The position numbers and the translations under genes are program-made. From the NCBI GenBank assembly GCA_011763485.2, contig JAANSK020263493.1, positions 1 to 21,878 on the forward strand: a DNA stretch of 21,878 nt, written 5' to 3'. The notes under the pieces are model-generated. The model saw nothing but the letters and a program-made list of their open reading frames with translations, made no database searches and was not told the origin of the DNA. Positions 18,878 through 21,878 of the stretch are shown here, piece after piece; the stretch's first letter is position 1; each line of letters begins with the position of its first letter. The DNA comes from Isoetes engelmannii (taxonomy: Eukaryota > Streptophyta > Lycopodiopsida > Isoetales > Isoetaceae).

Positions 18878-20268
18878 GGAATCATGTTGTCCCCTTTTGA
18901 TCACAATTGTCAATGATATCCTAGAAACCATATGAATCAACATCATGTAGAAGAGAAAATGCACATTAGAGCTAAAAGCTTATTAACCTGATAATGATTC
19001 TGACATTCCTCCGGGAGTTATTCAGTTGACAGGGAATGGGACCCATAAATAACAAAGCCATAATAAATGTAGAAACCTGTAAAAAATACATGATTAATAA
19101 ATCCACATGTAGGTGGATATGAATCATATGCTTTCTTCCAACTTGATGAATTTAAGTTCATGTGCCTGCTGCACAACCAAGCGAAAACGTGCAAGATTGA
19201 TGGAATGACATTTTATCTACCAAGGGCTGGAACAAAAAAGGTCCATATTTAGGATGTGCAAGACTGATAGAATGAGAAAAAAACCATCAAGGGCGCTGCC
19301 AAGAAAACTGGTTTGAGAAAAAACACATTTTCCAATTGAAGAATACAATGGAGAACTTAAATCTTCAAATGTAGCAATATAGCACTATGTTTTCAGCGTG
19401 GAAACATTGGGCTAAGACTTACTGTTCAATGAGATATCCAAAGCAAAAAGGACATGTAAGAGCCATTTATCTTACCGTGTTCCAAGGTGGTGCCGCTGTC
19501 TACATTTCCATATGCAAAGACCAGTGAGCATATTCTCAGAAAGAAGACAAACAATGTATGCTCACAGATTTTACTCCTCTATGAACTTCTGAAACAGATC
19601 ACTTGCTGGAGCAGAGACGGAATGTTTGAGAAGGCAACCAGCTGTTTGGGTGTCCGCAATGACAAAAGCAGGACATAAAGATTAAAGTGCTTTGTAAAAT
19701 GCTGACTTTGTACAGTAAGACTTTGATATATTCTGAATCACGATTAGCAGAAAAGAAAGAAGCGTTAAACACCCAAAAGAGAAAAGGCTATACGCTGCAT
19801 GCATGCTAATAGACTTGTCCAGTTTGAACCCCATCTTCCACAATTTAGCTACAGGCATCAGCTAGAGTTATTGAGTACTGAGTCACCTTAAAAGAATAAT
19901 AATATTACAAAAATGAGTGAGGCGGAAAAGGAGCTGCCCCGAAGGGACAGAAATACCTCAACACTCCGCAATAACACAACTCCACCAATAACAATTCTTG
20001 CCTCCCAAAACCAGATAGTCAACAACACTGTATCACAGATTATGTACAAACTCACAAAGATCCTATGCATCCTGTAGAGAAACACCAACTTATAACGCCA
20101 AAGGATTAATCTCCGAGATACGATCCACCTTTTCTGCCCAGCTAACCAACCGAGATGCCGGATGGTCCATAACTCCTTGTCCAGCATCGCACCGAGGCAA
20201 AGACCCCCCCAGCAGATGAGATGCCTCCACCAGTTGGAGCCTGTACATTACCTCTCATATCCCTCTCC
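18878..20268. other. Spacer, no gene seen
   Basis: AT-rich. The minus-strand frame at 19888-20187 is hydrophobic and Trp/Arg-rich (KELWTIRHLGWLAGQKRW) and could be part of a decayed element continuing from 20269-20922, but no domain is recognised. Confidence 0.4.
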
Positions 20269-20922
20269 CTAGGATGAACTTCTAACGCCCTCAGAACTAT
20301 GCTCCTGAATAGAGACTGCACCACAAGCATGAGCCCCACTACCACCATTACCAACACCAACACCCCTGCCTCCACCACCACCCCTGCCTCCACCAGCACT
20401 CCTACACTCATCCGGTTGTCGAACTCCATGAGCAGCAGTACGAGGGCCACTACTCCCCTGGGTACTCCGACCACCTCCAGTGGCCGCTACATCCGGAGCC
20501 CGCTCATTGTCCCCCACACAAAACCTCCAACTGAGACTCGAGCACTATCAGGATCACATGGAAGAGCAATAGACGGGAACATACGCTGAATCTCCGGACC
20601 ATTAAGAAGCTTCAAACAAAAAAAGGAAATGCCAAGAACCACTACGCACTGGTAAGGAGGTGGGTAAAGGCTGCAAAGCAGGCAAGACAACACATATCTT
20701 AGGAACCTGTACAATGGAATGAGCCAAGTGGACCCCCAAGCCATTAGCCATCGAGACCAAGAATTCAGGAAGCATCATATCTGGACGAAGATCCACAATT
20801 TGAAACCAACAGGGAATTTTCGCAGCTGTTGTAGAGCTTGTAGACATAGCTGGAGTGTAAAACTGATACAACACATATATGCCGGTCCTTTCCCAAACAT
20901 ATGCAAACAACAAATATGCCAC
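20269..20922 (-). pseudogene. Possible gag-like (DUF4283-type) fragment, three frames
   Basis: Read from 20922: KIPCWFQIVDLRPDMMLPEF, then LVSMANGLGVHLAHSIVQVP and PLPTSLPVRSGSWHF. The pattern IPxWFxIxDLxxxxxxxEFLxxMAxxLGxxL resembles the DUF4283 gag-like domain of plant LINE ORF1/retroelement proteins. The reading continues in a second frame after a T7 run near 20620 (LNGPEIQRMFPSIALPCDPD). After a G5 run near 20513 it continues in a third frame that is Gly/Arg-rich (GDNERAPDVAATGGGRS, AGGGRGGGGGRGVGVGNGG) and ends with TAG near 20269. Changes of frame at homopolymers could be decay or base-calling error. The assignment is tentative: no zinc knuckle or reverse transcriptase follows. Confidence 0.35.
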
Positions 20923-21792
20923 AGATCAGACCTACCACAAAACATATCAAATATGCCACATGTTTGGTTTCATTCTGGAAATTTGTTATCAAAATGTAAA
21001 TTTGACTTAATTTTCTTGAAACAACAAAAAGCAAGCATTTTCTTGAACAACATAAGTAAGCATGCAAATTTCTGATAAACCGTGGACATCTGTTCTTTTG
21101 AAATGCTCCTTCCATTTTCTACCTGGAAAAATATGGGTGGATATGAGAGGATGAGGGTATAAACCGTAAAGGAAGCATTAGCAAAGCACCAAAAATGAAT
21201 ACAGAGATATAAAGGAAAACAAAAAATCTTGGTCTCGAATCTGAGCAAAGAATATAAACCTAAATCAGATGTATCTAGTGGAACCTAAAACCCTTTATAA
21301 CTAAGAAATTTATAGCCTATGAAAATAGAGAATGCAAAACAACATGCAAGGAAATAAAAGGGCCTTTTCAATTTTGAGCAAATGCTGCTTGTAATATCGT
21401 TTTGGGAACCTCTCCTGCGTCTAGAAGGAGCTCCGGAATGCACTAACCTTTACCTTAACCTGTGCAAAACATGGAAAAATAGAAAACTCTGTTAGTTATG
21501 AGCAAGCAGAACAGAAGCCTGGAGAAGAATCGTGACAGAATACCACAGATTGGTAGAGGACGCAACGATATGCTCACCGCCATAGCCAATAGCCATGCCG
21601 CACTACCTTCGCTCGCACACACAAAATTCAAACTATGCTCCTCTATTGCGAAATTTCATAATTGGCATTAAATGCGAAAACCAGTGGTCCCGCAGGGGGA
21701 ACACGCGACTGAAGGGAACGTTGCATGAGGCGGGACATGCCGCGTTCCATCCCACTGTTCCAACCACATCGAATAATAATAAAGAAGATACT
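20923..21792. other. Spacer, no gene seen
   Basis: AT-rich on the left, becoming less so after 21600. No recognised domain or RNA gene. Confidence 0.4.
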
Positions 21793-21828
21793 AGAAAAGG
21801 GGCCGCCCTGACGGGCGGCCCCTTTTCT
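21793..21828. repeat. Perfect 16-bp GC-rich hairpin
   Basis: Arms AGAAAAGGGGCCGCCC (21793-21808) and GGGCGGCCCCTTTTCT (21813-21828), loop TGAC. No mismatch. It is followed by more T and then a second GC hairpin. Confidence 0.95.
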
Positions 21829-21840
21829 TTTACACTCCTC

Positions 21841-21870
21841 GGCTCGGCCCCGGCCTCCGGCCGGGGCCTC
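21841..21870. repeat. 10-bp GC hairpin at window edge
   Basis: GGCCCCGGCC (21846-21855), loop TCC, GGCCGGGGCC (21859-21868). The stem is flanked symmetrically by GGC-TC on the left and TC-GCC on the right. The same unpaired TC/TC flanks the core of the hairpin at 35-128. Confidence 0.93.
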
Positions 21871-21878
21871 GCCTCGAT

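Noticed and set aside
20299-20589. Plus-strand Thr/Pro/Ser-rich ORF of 96 codons
   Set aside because: It is the complement of the Gly/Arg-rich minus-strand reading and has simple-sequence composition, so it is a shadow.
21793-21835. Looks like a bacterial rho-independent terminator (GC stem followed by T-rich tail)
   Set aside because: The window is eukaryotic (spliced introns), no bacterial gene is adjacent, and the hairpin shares a design with the foldback at 35-128.

Overview
This is plant nuclear DNA. It is AT-rich with long non-coding stretches. The leftmost gene reads as a plant SNF5/BSH subunit in 11 exons, all with GT-AG introns, and a single-exon AP2/ERF transcription factor lies at 15.0-15.5 kb. 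The mobile remnants include transposase-like proteins that I associate mainly with non-seed plants and other non-angiosperm eukaryotes, so a fern or bryophyte is a reasonable guess. The sequence alone does not prove this.

Layout. (1) 1-229: a 94-bp foldback hairpin just upstream of the first gene. (2) 254-3142 (+): a complete SNF5/BSH chromatin-remodelling subunit, reconstructed here as 254 residues. (3) 3143-6141: no gene seen; it holds a 58-bp tandem duplication, a 15-nt G run and an inverted-repeat MITE of about 250 bp. (4) 6142-12840: a nest of dead mobile elements. Two minus-strand copies of a large protein with a GHTH-D-x-x-D transposase-like core lie in the same orientation. The first is interrupted by a 41-bp minisatellite and a plus-strand LINE 3' fragment with a zinc-binding tail; the second by a 247-bp hAT-like MITE. 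(5) 12904-13519: seven copies of a 22-nt near-palindrome centred on CCATGG or its relics, ending in two tandem foldback hairpins. (6) 15029-15481 (+): an intact single-domain ERF protein with an internal 19-residue duplication. (7) 15.5-18.4 kb: no gene; a 58-bp tandem duplication and two copies of a GC-hairpin motif. (8) 18445-18742 (-): a frameshifted PPC-domain remnant of an AT-hook (AHL) gene. (9) 20269-20922 (-): a possible gag-like fragment broken at homopolymers. (10) 21793-21868: two strong GC-rich hairpins at the window edge, whose core resembles the hairpin at the left edge.

Only two genes look functional: SNF5/BSH (SWI/SNF chromatin remodelling) and the ERF factor. Nothing suggests that they act together beyond both being nuclear regulators. 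The rest is mostly transposon-derived and structural DNA. The most unusual features are the 22-nt palindrome/foldback array and the two GC-core foldbacks at the window ends.
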